Notes: generated from the letters alone by a model not told the origin. 64,000 bases of DNA from Mycobacterium paraense (GCF_002101815.1 NZ_LQPM01000030.1:1-64000), one strand, 5' to 3'; positions 1-7,832 are shown, numbered from the stretch's first letter. Made by a program: numbers and translations.

Positions 1-2
1 CG

Positions 3-920
3 GGTGGGCCGGCCGCGCTCGGCGGCCCGGGCGGCCCGGGCGGCTTGTTGGGGGGCTTGGCGGGCGCCCCCGGCGCGCCCGGACTGGCAACGGTCCCGAT
101 CACGGTGCAAAACAACGACATCCTGGCGAACCTCTCGGTGGGCGGTGGACCGACGGCGTCGGTGGTGGTCGACACCGGTTCGCGGGGCCTCATTCTCCCG
201 CCCCAAGACGTGAACCTCGCGACCCTCGGCACGCCCACCGGTAGCGGCAGCGTCGTCTACGGCGAACCCGGCAACATTTTGACCGTGAACTTCAACACCT
301 ATACGACGACGGTCAATTTCGGAAACGGCATCGTCACCCAGCCGACCACCGTGGCCGTGGCCACGTCCGCGACCCAAACCGTCGACTTTTTCTTCTCCAA
401 TCCGGTTCCGACTTCGCAAGTGCCGGCGATCTTGGGCATCGGGGTGAACCCCGCCGGACCACTCGCCAGCAGCCCCGTGACGGCATTGCCCGGTAGTTTC
501 GGTCAGGGTGTGCTGATCGACGAACCCAAGGGCGTAATGCAATTCGGCACCAACCCGCTGCCCGCCATCGGCTCCGTGACCGGCGCCCCCTCCGCCACCC
601 TGGACGTCCGCATCAACAACGGCGCCCTCCAGCAGACCGGGGGCGCGTACATCGATTCGGGCGGCCTGTACGGATACGTCCCCGACAATCTCAACCCGCC
701 GAATTCCGGCGGATACCTGCCGGCGGGAACCACCATCTCCGTCTACACCCCCGACGGGACGACGTTGCTGTACACGACGACGGTCGGTGCGCAACAGACG
801 CCCGTCGTGTCGAGCCTCCTCGGCGGCAACTTCAACACCGGCATCGCTCCGTTCCTACAAGATCCGATCTATCTCTCCTACAACCCGACCGGTTACGGGA
901 CGACGGTCTTCGACGCGTGA
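3..920 (+). CDS. PE_PGRS-type aspartic protease (5' truncated by window edge)
   Basis: The frame is already open at the window edge and begins in Gly-rich PGRS sequence, so the PE domain and true start lie outside. After the last Gly repeats comes a retropepsin-like aspartic protease domain of the PecA (PE_PGRS35)/PE_PGRS16 kind. The first catalytic motif DTGS is at bases 171-182 (VVVDTGSRG) and the second, DSGG, at about 654-665 (AYIDSGGLYG). By analogy with PecA, the product is probably exported through a type VII secretion system and cleaves PE_PGRS or lipase substrates at the cell surface. The downstream gene encodes a full-length paralogue, making a tandem pair. The family call is secure; the substrate is unknown. 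Confidence 0.85.
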   Translation, partial: GGPAALGGPGGPGGLLGGLAGAPGAPGLATVPITVQNNDILANLSVGGGPTASVVVDTGSRGLILPPQDVNLATLGTPTGSGSVVYGEPGNILTVNFNTYTTTVNFGNGIVTQPTTVAVATSATQTVDFFFSNPVPTSQVPAILGIGVNPAGPLASSPVTALPGSFGQGVLIDEPKGVMQFGTNPLPAIGSVTGAPSATLDVRINNGALQQTGGAYIDSGGLYGYVPDNLNPPNSGGYLPAGTTISVYTPDGTTLLYTTTVGAQQTPVVSSLLGGNFNTGIAPFLQDPIYLSYNPTGYGTTVFDA

Positions 921-936
921 ATCGGCTTTGAATTAG
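921..936 (+). promoter_or_regulatory. ATCGGCT-N4-ATTAG motif, copy 1
   Basis: A 16-base AT-rich element starts right after the stop codon of the first protease and about 100 bases before the next PE_PGRS start. It shares 12 fixed positions (ATCGGCT, four free bases, ATTAG) with two other copies at 31121 and 33858. All three are on the plus strand upstream of plus-strand genes. Role unknown; it may be a promoter or an operator half. Confidence 0.35.
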
Positions 937-1038
937 CTTTGAAAACAAGCAATTTCGCGACGGCGAGCCGCTAACATCCGCTTGTCGCTCATCGGGTCGC
1001 GACCGCTCACTGACACGCATTACTCCTGGAGGGGTCGG

Positions 1039-2742
1039 ATGTCGTTTGTCATCGCGGTGCCCGAAATAGTTACCGGCGCGGCAACGGATTTGGCGAGCCT
1101 CGGCTCAGCGATCGACGCCGCCCACGCGGCGGCGGCAACCCGGACGACGGGCGTGATGGCCGCCGCCGGCGACGAGGTGTCGGCGGCCATCGCGGCGCTG
1201 TTCTCCCGGCAGGGCTCGGCGTATCAGGCACTGGGCGCGCAGGCCGCGGCGTTTCACGCCCAGCTGGTGCAGACCCTCAACGCGGGGGCGGGCGCCTATG
1301 CGGCCGCCGAAGCCTCCAACGCGGCGCCGCTGCAGGCCCTCGAGGACGGGGCGCTCGGGGTGATCAACGCGCCCACCGAGCTGCTGTTGGGGCGCCCGCT
1401 GATCGGCAACGGCGTCAACGGCATCACCGACGCGGCAGGGGTGGGAACCCCCGGTGGGGCTGGCGGACTCCTGTGGGGAAGAGGCGGTAACGGCGGAAAC
1501 AGCACGGCCGAGGGGGTGCCCGGCGGCGCCGGCGGACCCGCCGGGCTGCTCGGCACCGGCGGCACCGGCGGACAGGGCGGCTGGGGCGCGCCCGGCGGGG
1601 CCGGCGGCACCGGCGGGTTCCTGTTGGGCAACGGCGGCGAGGGCGGTGTGGGCGGGCCGAGCGGGATCGGCGGTCCCGGCGGCAGGGCGCTGCTGTTCGG
1701 CAACGGCGGGCCCGGCGGGGTGGGCGGCGAAGTCGCGGTGGGCGGCGCCGGTGGCGCCGGCGGGTTGCTGGTCGGCAACGGTGGGCCCGGCGGGACCGGC
1801 GGCGTGCTGGCAGCCGGCGGCCAGGGCGGCCCCCGCGGTTTGGTGTTCGGCCAGGCCGGGCCCGGCGGCGCCTACGGCGGTGACGCCTCCGTCGAGCTGA
1901 CGATGATCAACGGTCGCCCCACGGTTGCGGTCAGCGTGGGCAACGGACCGTCGGTGCCGGCGCTGATCGACACCGGATCCACCGCCACGTTGTTCCCGGT
2001 CCAAGACGTCGATCTGCAATCCCTGGGCCAGGCAACGGGATCGGGCGTGTACAAGTTCGGGCCGCCCGAACAAAGCACGGTCGATTACTACACCACCTAC
2101 ACGGCATCACTGGATTTCGGGAACGGCATCATCACCAAGCCGATGACGGTCGGCGTCATCACGTCGGAAACCTACAACGGAGTACAGCAGACCCCGAGCG
2201 AAATTGTTCTCGGTGTCGGGTCCAACACCCCGTCTCTCCCGCATTTCGCCGTCAGCCCCGTGCAGGAGCTGCCGGGCGCGCTCAGTCAGGGTGTGCTCAT
2301 CAACGAACCGAAACTTCAGGTCGAGTTCGGGCCCGACCCGCTGACGCCGTTTGCCGCGGCCACCGGAGCGCCGATCACCAACGACCTGGGCGTGGCGGTC
2401 ACTCCGCCCGGCGGTCCGCTGGGCGGGATGCAGAGTACTACCGGCGCGTTTGTCGACACCGGCGGTAACGGTGGCGACCTCCCGGAAAGCATGCTGCCGC
2501 AATCCCTTTCCTACCTTCAGCCCGGCCAATACCTGCCGCAGGGCACCGAGATCCAGGTCGAAGTCCCGAGTGCGACCCTGTCCGGCTACCAGTTGGTGTA
2601 CGAAGAGATCGTGCCCGCCAATTCCATGTTGGTCACCGCAGGCGATTTCAACACCGGCAACTATGTCTTCACGAAGCTGCCGGTCTATCTCTCGTACACC
2701 CCCAGCGGTCCGGGAACGATGTTTTTCGACACCCCCGCGTAA
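1039..2742 (+). CDS. PE_PGRS protein with C-terminal aspartic protease domain (PecA-like)
   Basis: 567 residues. Residues 1-100 are a PE domain (starts MSFVIAVPE, helical) ending in the type VII secretion signal Y87-x3-E91. A GRPLIGNG linker (118-125) follows, then Gly-rich PGRS repeats to about residue 280, then a retropepsin-like domain with catalytic DTGS at 311-314 and a second DTGG at 473. This is the architecture of M. tuberculosis PE_PGRS35/PecA and PE_PGRS16. The ATG at 1039 is chosen over an in-frame upstream codon at 982 because it follows the purine-rich CTGGAGGGG and begins the canonical PE sequence. The PE domain would be removed after ESX-5-type export, leaving a surface protease. 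The protease domain resembles that of the gene before it, consistent with local duplication. Confidence 0.92.
   Translation: MSFVIAVPEIVTGAATDLASLGSAIDAAHAAAATRTTGVMAAAGDEVSAAIAALFSRQGSAYQALGAQAAAFHAQLVQTLNAGAGAYAAAEASNAAPLQALEDGALGVINAPTELLLGRPLIGNGVNGITDAAGVGTPGGAGGLLWGRGGNGGNSTAEGVPGGAGGPAGLLGTGGTGGQGGWGAPGGAGGTGGFLLGNGGEGGVGGPSGIGGPGGRALLFGNGGPGGVGGEVAVGGAGGAGGLLVGNGGPGGTGGVLAAGGQGGPRGLVFGQAGPGGAYGGDASVELTMINGRPTVAVSVGNGPSVPALIDTGSTATLFPVQDVDLQSLGQATGSGVYKFGPPEQSTVDYYTTYTASLDFGNGIITKPMTVGVITSETYNGVQQTPSEIVLGVGSNTPSLPHFAVSPVQELPGALSQGVLINEPKLQVEFGPDPLTPFAAATGAPITNDLGVAVTPPGGPLGGMQSTTGAFVDTGGNGGDLPESMLPQSLSYLQPGQYLPQGTEIQVEVPSATLSGYQLVYEEIVPANSMLVTAGDFNTGNYVFTKLPVYLSYTPSGPGTMFFDTPA
1444..1884 (+). 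repeat. PGRS Gly-rich repeat tract
   Basis: This stretch is dominated by imperfect GGC/GGN triplet repeats encoding Gly-Gly-Ala, Gly-Gly-Asn and Gly-Pro-Gly-Gly units between the PE and protease domains. The motif NGGxGGxGG recurs with a period of roughly 20-25 residues, each unit often opening with LL(F/V/L)GNGG. Such tracts are prone to slippage, recombination and assembly error. Confidence 0.85.
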
Positions 2743-2760
2743 GCAGGCGGGCGATGCCGT

Positions 2761-3165
2761 TCAGGCCGCCGCCGTACCCGCCTTCGCTTCCACAAAGCGC
2801 CTCGGCCGCGGCCACCGGACGACGGCGGCCGCCCACAGCAGCACGCACATCGCCTCGGCGACCACGGTGAGGGCCGCGTGGGGCGCCGGCTCCCACCCGT
2901 GCTCGGTGAAGCCAAAGAGGCCAACGGTTCTCGACAGCACGAAGGCCACCAGGGAGCCGCCGGCCAGCGCGGCGGCGGACCACTCGACCCACCAGGGTCC
3001 GCCCGCGGCGACCAGCAGCGCCAGCGAGAACGACGCGCTGGCCTGGACCAGGAAGGCATTCCCGATCATCGGGATGTGTTGGTAGCCGTGGATGTAGAGG
3101 TAGGCGTGGCTGAAGGCGCTGACGGCCAGGGCGGCGGCCAGGGCGAGCCGAAGGATGAGTTTCAT
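2761..3165 (-). CDS. Small four-helix membrane protein, last gene of sigma/Rieske operon
   Basis: 134 residues with about four hydrophobic segments (for example ALAAALAVSAFSHAYLYIHG near the N-terminus, and a Trp-rich third helix). It ends in a short basic tail (VVRWPRPRRF). No family is firmly recognised; the size and layout resemble small DoxX-like or quinone-linked membrane proteins. The ATG at 3165 overlaps the stop of the upstream phosphoesterase by four bases (ATGA), so it is translationally coupled to it. The longer open frame upstream is in the phosphoesterase shadow and is ignored. A role in the membrane redox chemistry of the operon is inference only. Confidence 0.75.
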   Translation of the reverse strand: MKLILRLALAAALAVSAFSHAYLYIHGYQHIPMIGNAFLVQASASFSLALLVAAGGPWWVEWSAAALAGGSLVAFVLSRTVGLFGFTEHGWEPAPHAALTVVAEAMCVLLWAAAVVRWPRPRRFVEAKAGTAAA

Positions 3166-4088
3166 TGCAGCGTCGTCTCCTTCAGTGCCAGGGCGGTCTG
3201 CCCCTTGGTGTAGTTGACCTCGCGAATCCCCAGGGCGTCGCGCAGCTTGCCGGCCGGCAGCGTCACCGGCTTGGGCGCCGGGCCGTCGCCGGGATGCGGC
3301 AGCGGGTAGGCGGTCGTCGTGCCGCTGTAGAAGGTGACGTTGCCCTCCGTCTTCGAAAACAGTTGGTGCACATGCCCATTGAGGCAGGTGACCGACGAGA
3401 AGCGGCTCAGGTAGCTCAGCGCCTGGGCGGCGTCGTCGGTGCCCCAGCCCCAGTCGGGGTACATCGCGAACAGCGGGATGTGGCTGAACACGATGATCGG
3501 CGTGTCGTTCGACAACCCCGCGACGTCCTTCTCGACGAATGCCAGCTGGTCCGTGTCCAGATGCCCGAGCTTCTTGAGGTTCAACGTGTTCACCAGGGCG
3601 ATCACGTGGACGCCGGCGATGTCGAAGCTGTACCACCCGTCGCCGCGGGTTCCGGCGCCGAAGACACTCCGGTACTTCTGGCCCCCGTCGTCGACCGAAT
3701 CGTGTTCACCGGGCACCGTGAAGATGTGCGGCGTCTGCAGCTTGGTCATCATCTGCTTCACCTGGTCGAACTGCTCGGGGCTGGACAGGTGCGTGAGGTC
3801 GCCGGTGTGGATGACGAAATCCGGTGTGTAGCCGAGGTTGTTGATCTCGTCGATCGCGTGGCCGAACGTGGTTGTGACGTCCGGGTTGGGTGGGCCGGAG
3901 AAGCCGATGTGGCTGTCACTGATCTGGGCGAATCGCAGCGTGGGTCGGGCCGCGGTGTGCGCGGCCGTCGCCGTCCCGGCGACGTGCGAGATGACCTCGC
4001 CGCCGACGACGGCGAACCCGACCGCCGCGCCGAACCAGGCCGAGTGCCGGATGAGCTGGCGGCGGGTCATCGAGTTGGGGTCGTTCAT
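3162..4088 (-). CDS. Tat-exported calcineurin-like metallophosphoesterase
   Basis: 308 residues. The N-terminus carries a twin-arginine signal (TRRQLIRHSAWFG then a hydrophobic stretch to about residue 35), so the enzyme should be exported folded. The metallophosphoesterase motifs appear in order: DSHIG, GDLTH, GEHDS, SHIPLF, NGHVHQ. In the third motif the usual GNHD is GEHD, so the residue that normally bridges to the metals or phosphate is changed from Asn to Glu. It is coupled on both sides: its start overlaps the cupredoxin stop and its stop overlaps the next start, both by ATGA. The substrate is unknown. The family call is strong; activity could be altered by the Asn-to-Glu change. Confidence 0.88.
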   Translation of the reverse strand: MNDPNSMTRRQLIRHSAWFGAAVGFAVVGGEVISHVAGTATAAHTAARPTLRFAQISDSHIGFSGPPNPDVTTTFGHAIDEINNLGYTPDFVIHTGDLTHLSSPEQFDQVKQMMTKLQTPHIFTVPGEHDSVDDGGQKYRSVFGAGTRGDGWYSFDIAGVHVIALVNTLNLKKLGHLDTDQLAFVEKDVAGLSNDTPIIVFSHIPLFAMYPDWGWGTDDAAQALSYLSRFSSVTCLNGHVHQLFSKTEGNVTFYSGTTTAYPLPHPGDGPAPKPVTLPAGKLRDALGIREVNYTKGQTALALKETTLQ

Positions 4089-4567
4089 CCCGTCACCACC
4101 ACCGTGCCGTGCATCATCGGGTGAATGGAGCACACGTAGTCGAACTTCCCGGCCGTGGGAAAGGCATGCGAATACGTGGCGCCCGTTCCCATTCCGGGTG
4201 AATGAAACGACCCGTCGCTCGCGGCCACCGTGTGCGGTTCCTCGTCGCGGTTGGTCCACGTGACGGTGGTGCCCGCCTTGACGGTCAGGGTGGCCGGCGC
4301 GAAGGCGAAGTTGTCGATGGTGACCTGGTCGCCCGCGGCGGCCGCCGGCGACCCGGTCGCCGATGCCGGGCCCGACGTCGGGCCCGACGTCGGGCCCGGC
4401 GCGCTGGGCATCCCGCTCATGCCCGGCATTCCGGGCATGCCGCTGGCGCCTGAGCCAACGGTCACCGACGGCTGGGCGGCGGGTGGCGAGGACGAGCAGC
4501 CGGCCAGCAACAGCGCGCCCGCGGCCAGCACCGTGAGCAGATGTTTTCGAAGCTTGGCGATATCCAT
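4085..4567 (-). CDS. Blue-copper (cupredoxin/plastocyanin-like) lipoprotein
   Basis: 160 residues. The signal peptide has a lipobox LAGC at 21-24, so the mature protein is lipid-anchored outside the membrane. Residues 40-78 are a Met/Pro/Gly/Ser linker with MPGMPGMSGMP, which may itself bind copper. The cupredoxin domain (79-160) shows the type 1 copper ligands H112, C146, H149 and M152, with amicyanin-like C-x2-H-x2-M spacing. It probably carries electrons or stores copper next to the Rieske protein encoded just upstream. A 12-base tandem repeat lies in the linker region. Family assignment is firm; redox partners are inferred from the operon. Confidence 0.92.
   Translation of the reverse strand: MDIAKLRKHLLTVLAAGALLLAGCSSSPPAAQPSVTVGSGASGMPGMPGMSGMPSAPGPTSGPTSGPASATGSPAAAAGDQVTIDNFAFAPATLTVKAGTTVTWTNRDEEPHTVAASDGSFHSPGMGTGATYSHAFPTAGKFDYVCSIHPMMHGTVVVTG
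4368..4399. repeat. 12-bp tandem repeat in the cupredoxin linker
   Basis: GGGCCCGACGTC occurs twice in tandem (4368-4379, 4380-4391), followed by a partial third copy. The unit is four codons long, so copy-number change would lengthen or shorten the Pro/Gly/Ser/Thr linker (encoding PTSG units) without shifting the frame. Confidence 0.85.
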
Positions 4568-4584
4568 GCCAAGAGATAGGGCGG

Positions 4585-4594
4585 CGGGTTACAC
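4585..4594 (-). promoter_or_regulatory. GTGTAACCCG element before the cupredoxin gene
   Basis: On the minus strand the decamer GTGTAACCCG overlaps the Rieske stop codon, about 18 bases before the cupredoxin ATG. The same ten bases occur upstream of the sigma-factor gene at 5840-5849. The AAC core resembles ECF -35 elements, but no matching -10 is clear. Possible shared promoter element; low confidence. Confidence 0.25.
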
Positions 4595-5278
4595 CTCGCG
4601 GCGCGGCGGGGCGAACACCTCGATCACGCCGTTGACCTCGCGAACCATCAGCGTGGGCAAGGGCTTTGGCGAGATCGGCAGCTGGTGGGTGAGCACCTTC
4701 CCGCTGGGCGAGAACGATGTCGTGTGGCACGGGCAGCGCAGGGTCCCCTCCGGGGCGTCGAACCACAGCCGGCAACCCTGATGCGTGCAGACGCCGGATA
4801 TCGCCTCCGGTTTGCCGTCCACGCGGCGGACGAATCCGGTGACCGAGCCCAGGTCGAACGGATGCATGACGCCGTCGGGCACGTCGGAGCTGGCCGCGAC
4901 GCGCTGCCAGCTGCCCTCGTAGGGCGTGAGTTCCCCGGCGACGGCCGGGCCTTCGGTGGGGCCGCCCATCAGCGCCCGGTCGATCGACACCGCCGCCGCC
5001 GCGGCGGCCGCGGCGGCCGACGTGCCCACGATGACCTGGCGGCGCGTCGTGGGGTGCTTGGCCGGCGCGGGCGCCGGCGCACCGTTCATCTGCTCGGCGA
5101 GCCGGCCGTGCAGCTCGCTGAGGAACTCCTGCCGCGGTTCGTCGTCACCCTGCCCGGCCGCGCGCAGGTCGATCGCGGTCCGGATCTGCGCCGCCTCGAA
5201 GTCGTCGGCCGCGAACGGCTTGGGCCGGCGGCCCCGCAACAGGTCATCGACATAGCGGCGCAACCCTCGCGCGTTCAT
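4589..5278 (-). CDS. Membrane-anchored Rieske [2Fe-2S] protein with cytoplasmic N-terminal domain
   Basis: 229 residues. Residues 1-75 form an unusually long hydrophilic, helical N-terminus. A twin-arginine/hydrophobic segment follows (TTRRQVIVG then an Ala-rich helix, 77-98), then a Rieske domain with ligands C164, H166, C182 and H185 and the disulfide pair C169/C184. The cluster should face outside and the 75-residue segment the cytoplasm. The start overlaps the ECF sigma stop by four bases. A membrane protein coupled directly behind an ECF sigma gene, with a cytoplasmic helical N-terminus, has the layout of an anti-sigma factor, so a redox-sensing anti-sigma role is proposed. It could equally be only an electron carrier for the cupredoxin. 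Confidence 0.88.
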   Translation of the reverse strand: MNARGLRRYVDDLLRGRRPKPFAADDFEAAQIRTAIDLRAAGQGDDEPRQEFLSELHGRLAEQMNGAPAPAPAKHPTTRRQVIVGTSAAAAAAAAAVSIDRALMGGPTEGPAVAGELTPYEGSWQRVAASSDVPDGVMHPFDLGSVTGFVRRVDGKPEAISGVCTHQGCRLWFDAPEGTLRCPCHTTSFSPSGKVLTHQLPISPKPLPTLMVREVNGVIEVFAPPRREV

Positions 5279-5811
5279 CGCTGACCTCCATCGTTGACCT
5301 GTGCCGCCAGCCGCAGCGCCCGGTGTTGGAGCACTTTGGCGTTGGCGACGCTGATTCCCAGCTCGGCGGCAGACTCCTTGATCGAATTACCTTGCAAGAA
5401 ACGCATTTCCAAAATCTGGCGGTACCGGTCCGGCAGCCTGTCGAGGACCCGGGCGACTCGCTGGGGCGCGGTGCTGATCGCCTCCTCGCTCTCCGGTGGT
5501 TGTTCGATGTCGTCGATCGAGGTTATCTCCCGGCCCATGGTCTCCCGCCAGTGCGCGGCCAGGACCGTCCTGGCCGTGGCCCGCAGGTAGGCGCGCACCT
5601 CGCCGACGCTGGCCGTCAGGCGCAGCGGCCGCAGCGCGGCGAGGAAGACCTCCGCGGTGAGGTCCTCGGCGTCCGCCCGGTTGCCCACCCGGGCGAACAG
5701 CGTGCGGTACACCCAGGACGCGTTATCGGAATACACGGCCTCCCAATCGGGATAGCCGTCGTCGGGGACCGCGCGCAGCGGACGCGGGCCGGGTTCGTTG
5801 TGAGCCGCCAC
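5275..5811 (-). CDS. ECF-family RNA polymerase sigma factor
   Basis: 178 residues. Region 2 spans about 25-95 (YRTLFARVGNRADAEDLTAEVF is typical of sigma region 2.1-2.2) and region 4 about 110-170, with the helix-turn-helix ILEMRFLQGNSIKESAAELG followed by VANAKVLQHRALRL. There is no extra C-terminal domain. It heads a coupled operon with the Rieske protein (ATGA overlap), cupredoxin, phosphoesterase and membrane protein, and presumably controls their expression. It is distinct from SigL at 19.3-19.9 kb. The 22-base gap to the upstream flavoprotein gene means its promoter must overlap that gene's end. Confidence 0.9.
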   Translation of the reverse strand: MAAHNEPGPRPLRAVPDDGYPDWEAVYSDNASWVYRTLFARVGNRADAEDLTAEVFLAALRPLRLTASVGEVRAYLRATARTVLAAHWRETMGREITSIDDIEQPPESEEAISTAPQRVARVLDRLPDRYRQILEMRFLQGNSIKESAAELGISVANAKVLQHRALRLAAQVNDGGQR

Positions 5812-5833
5812 GTGCCTCCTTCACCGATAAGTA

Positions 5834-7249
5834 TCAGCTCGGGTTACACGAGAGTTCGTCGGCCATCAGCCGGTCCAGCTTCTCGGCGGTGGCCGACAAC
5901 GCCGAGCGGGCCATGCGCAGGATCCGTTCCCGCACCCTTGGCTTCGCCGACGCCGGCGCCAGCAAATGTCCCATCAGATGACCGAACAGGTCCAGGCGCG
6001 CCGTGGCAAGCCAGGCGGCCAGGTCCGCGTCGTCGAGCCAGCGCAGCTGATTGCCGTAGTCGGCCCGCGCGATGCGCAGCCAGTCCAGGTCGGTGTCGGG
6101 ATGCGGCAACGGCGGGCAGAGCTCGTTGCGCGCGGCATCGTCGGGGCAGGCGGCCTCGACGTGGGCGATCAGCGCCGCGCTGAAGATCTGCTGGCAGCCC
6201 CGCACGCTTTGCAACGTGATGCGGCCCGGCTCGAAAATCGGTGCGGCGGGCGGCTTCTCGGCGCCGTCGGCGGTGCAGTCGACGTACAGCGCCGAGGCGC
6301 CCCCGCGGACGGCGCCACCCTCGAGGACCATACCGTCGGCGTCGACGCGCAGCAGGTGGCCCATCCGCACCACGTCGGTGATCCGCCGCAGCTGCTCCAG
6401 CTCGGCGCGGGTGACGGTGGCGCAGCGATACATGGTGGGTCGGATCGCCGGGTCGATCCGCAGCAGCGCGCCGGCGTCCTCGAGGCGGGCGAACAGGTCG
6501 TCGACCGAGGTCGCGTCGTTGACGGCCCGCAGCTGCGCGGTGAAGGCCGCCTTGATCCGGTCGGCGAACAACGAACCCGGCTGGATCGTCGCGCGGTCCA
6601 GCAACCACGAGTCCCGCGGCATGATCCAGGTCAGCCGGTCCGGGTCGATGCCCTGGCCCAGCAGCCAGAGGCAGGTGTCGATGCCGGTCTTGCCGGCCCC
6701 GACCACGACGTAGCGCTCGCGCGCGGCAAGGCGGGGCAGGTCGTTGGGCGGGACGCACGCGACGCCGGGCGCCACCTCGTACGGCGGCGGGCGCATTGAC
6801 GGGACCATGACGCGCATGTAGGTGGCGTCGACGACGCGGCGCCTGACGTCGACGGCGTATTCGGTACCTCCGAGCGTGGCAAAGCGGCCATTCCCGCGGT
6901 ACTCGCTCATCGGGAAGTAGGCCACGCGCCCGGTCGGCAGGAACCGCCGGCGCAGGACGTGGTCGTAGTACGCGCAGACCTCGCCGGCGGTCGCGAGCTC
7001 GTAAAGCCCCTCGTTCCAGCCGACTTGGTCGAGGGCGTCGCTGCCGAGCGGCAGCGAGTTGACGCCGTAGAACGCCGACGGCTGGTGCAGCCGCACGAAC
7101 GGGTAGGCCGTGGTCCAGTGCCCACCCGGCTGGTCGTTGCGATCCACCAGCACCACGCGGGCCTGCGTCTCGGTGACGAGCGTGTCGAGGAACGCCATCC
7201 CCATGGCGCCCGCCCCGACCACCAGGTAGTCGGCCTCGATGGCGTTCAA
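5834..7249 (-). CDS. FAD/NAD(P)-binding oxidoreductase
   Basis: 471 residues. The N-terminal Rossmann motif GAGAMG (about 12-17), with the acidic end of strand 2 in VVLVDR, binds FAD. A second dinucleotide motif, VVVGAGKTGIDTC, sits near residue 188 and suggests NAD(P)H binding. This is the general plan of flavin-containing monooxygenase-like proteins, but no specific substrate is recognisable. The start is TTG at 7249 and overlaps the TetR stop by four bases (TTGA), so it is co-translated with the regulator and likely under its control. It ends 22 bases before the sigma-factor gene, so read-through into that operon is possible. Confidence 0.82.
   Translation of the reverse strand: MNAIEADYLVVGAGAMGMAFLDTLVTETQARVVLVDRNDQPGGHWTTAYPFVRLHQPSAFYGVNSLPLGSDALDQVGWNEGLYELATAGEVCAYYDHVLRRRFLPTGRVAYFPMSEYRGNGRFATLGGTEYAVDVRRRVVDATYMRVMVPSMRPPPYEVAPGVACVPPNDLPRLAARERYVVVGAGKTGIDTCLWLLGQGIDPDRLTWIMPRDSWLLDRATIQPGSLFADRIKAAFTAQLRAVNDATSVDDLFARLEDAGALLRIDPAIRPTMYRCATVTRAELEQLRRITDVVRMGHLLRVDADGMVLEGGAVRGGASALYVDCTADGAEKPPAAPIFEPGRITLQSVRGCQQIFSAALIAHVEAACPDDAARNELCPPLPHPDTDLDWLRIARADYGNQLRWLDDADLAAWLATARLDLFGHLMGHLLAPASAKPRVRERILRMARSALSATAEKLDRLMADELSCNPS
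5840..5849 (-). promoter_or_regulatory. GTGTAACCCG element before the ECF sigma gene
   Basis: The same decamer as at 4585-4594, lying in the last codons of the flavoprotein gene 29 bases before the sigma-factor start. It is a candidate -35 element for an autoregulatory ECF promoter, but it overlaps coding sequence and lacks an obvious -10. Confidence 0.25.
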
Positions 7250-7818
7250 CGGATTTCGGCCGCCGCCGCGCGCAGGTCGTTCAGGGCCGCGCGGGCGAGC
7301 TCACCCAGGCTCTGATCGCCGTCGGTGGTAATCCATTCGGCGAACGCCTCTTTGAACGCCAGCCCACCCAACTCGGCCGCCAGGGCGGCCGCCCGCTCCG
7401 GCACGCCGCGCGCCCGCAATGCGCCGGCCATGGCCGCGGCGAGGCCGACCTGCTTGAGCGCGTCGCGCTCCTGCAGTTCGCTGCTGGTGGCGATGACGGC
7501 CTTCACCCGGGGGGCGAGCTCGCGGTTGAACGGTGTCATCGCCCCGGCCGCGCTCTCGAGCCCGGCGGCGACCGCGGTGAGTGGTGTGGCGTCCGCGGGC
7601 GCCGACGAGATGCCGTCGACCAACAACCGGGACAGCGTCTCCTGGCCGGCCGCCAGCACCTCCCGCTTGTCGGGGAAATACCGGAAGAAGGTGCTTCTGG
7701 TCAGGCCGGCCCGGTCCGCGATCTCGGCGACGGTGGTGTTGTCGTAGCCCTTCTCGGAAAACAGATGCAGCGCGGCCTCCACCAGCCGCAGACGGGCATC
7801 GGGCTCCCAGCGTGGCAT
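7246..7818 (-). CDS. TetR-family transcriptional regulator
   Basis: 190 residues. The N-terminal DNA-binding domain is classic TetR: RLVEAALHLFSEKGYDNTTV, then AEIADRAGLTRSTFFRYFPDK (helix-turn-helix at about 28-50). The C-terminal ligand domain is Ala-rich and unspecific. The ATG at 7818 is chosen because it gives the usual short TetR N-terminus. An eight-base inverted repeat (7833-7852) lies directly upstream in the divergent intergenic region and is the likely operator. It is cotranscribed with the flavoprotein (TTGA overlap) and probably represses both itself and the divergent NAD-dependent reductase. Confidence 0.9.
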   Translation of the reverse strand: MPRWEPDARLRLVEAALHLFSEKGYDNTTVAEIADRAGLTRSTFFRYFPDKREVLAAGQETLSRLLVDGISSAPADATPLTAVAAGLESAAGAMTPFNRELAPRVKAVIATSSELQERDALKQVGLAAAMAGALRARGVPERAAALAAELGGLAFKEAFAEWITTDGDQSLGELARAALNDLRAAAAEIR

Positions 7819-7832
7819 GCAGTCATCGTAGC

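Noticed and set aside
1444..1884. Regular GC-rich repeats resembling a CRISPR-like array
   Set aside because: Repeats are in frame, imperfect, contiguous without unique spacers and encode PGRS units; no cas genes nearby.
1105..2073. Minus-strand ORFs across the PGRS tract
   Set aside because: Low-complexity Ala/Pro/Gly shadows of Gly repeats; no start signal or domain.
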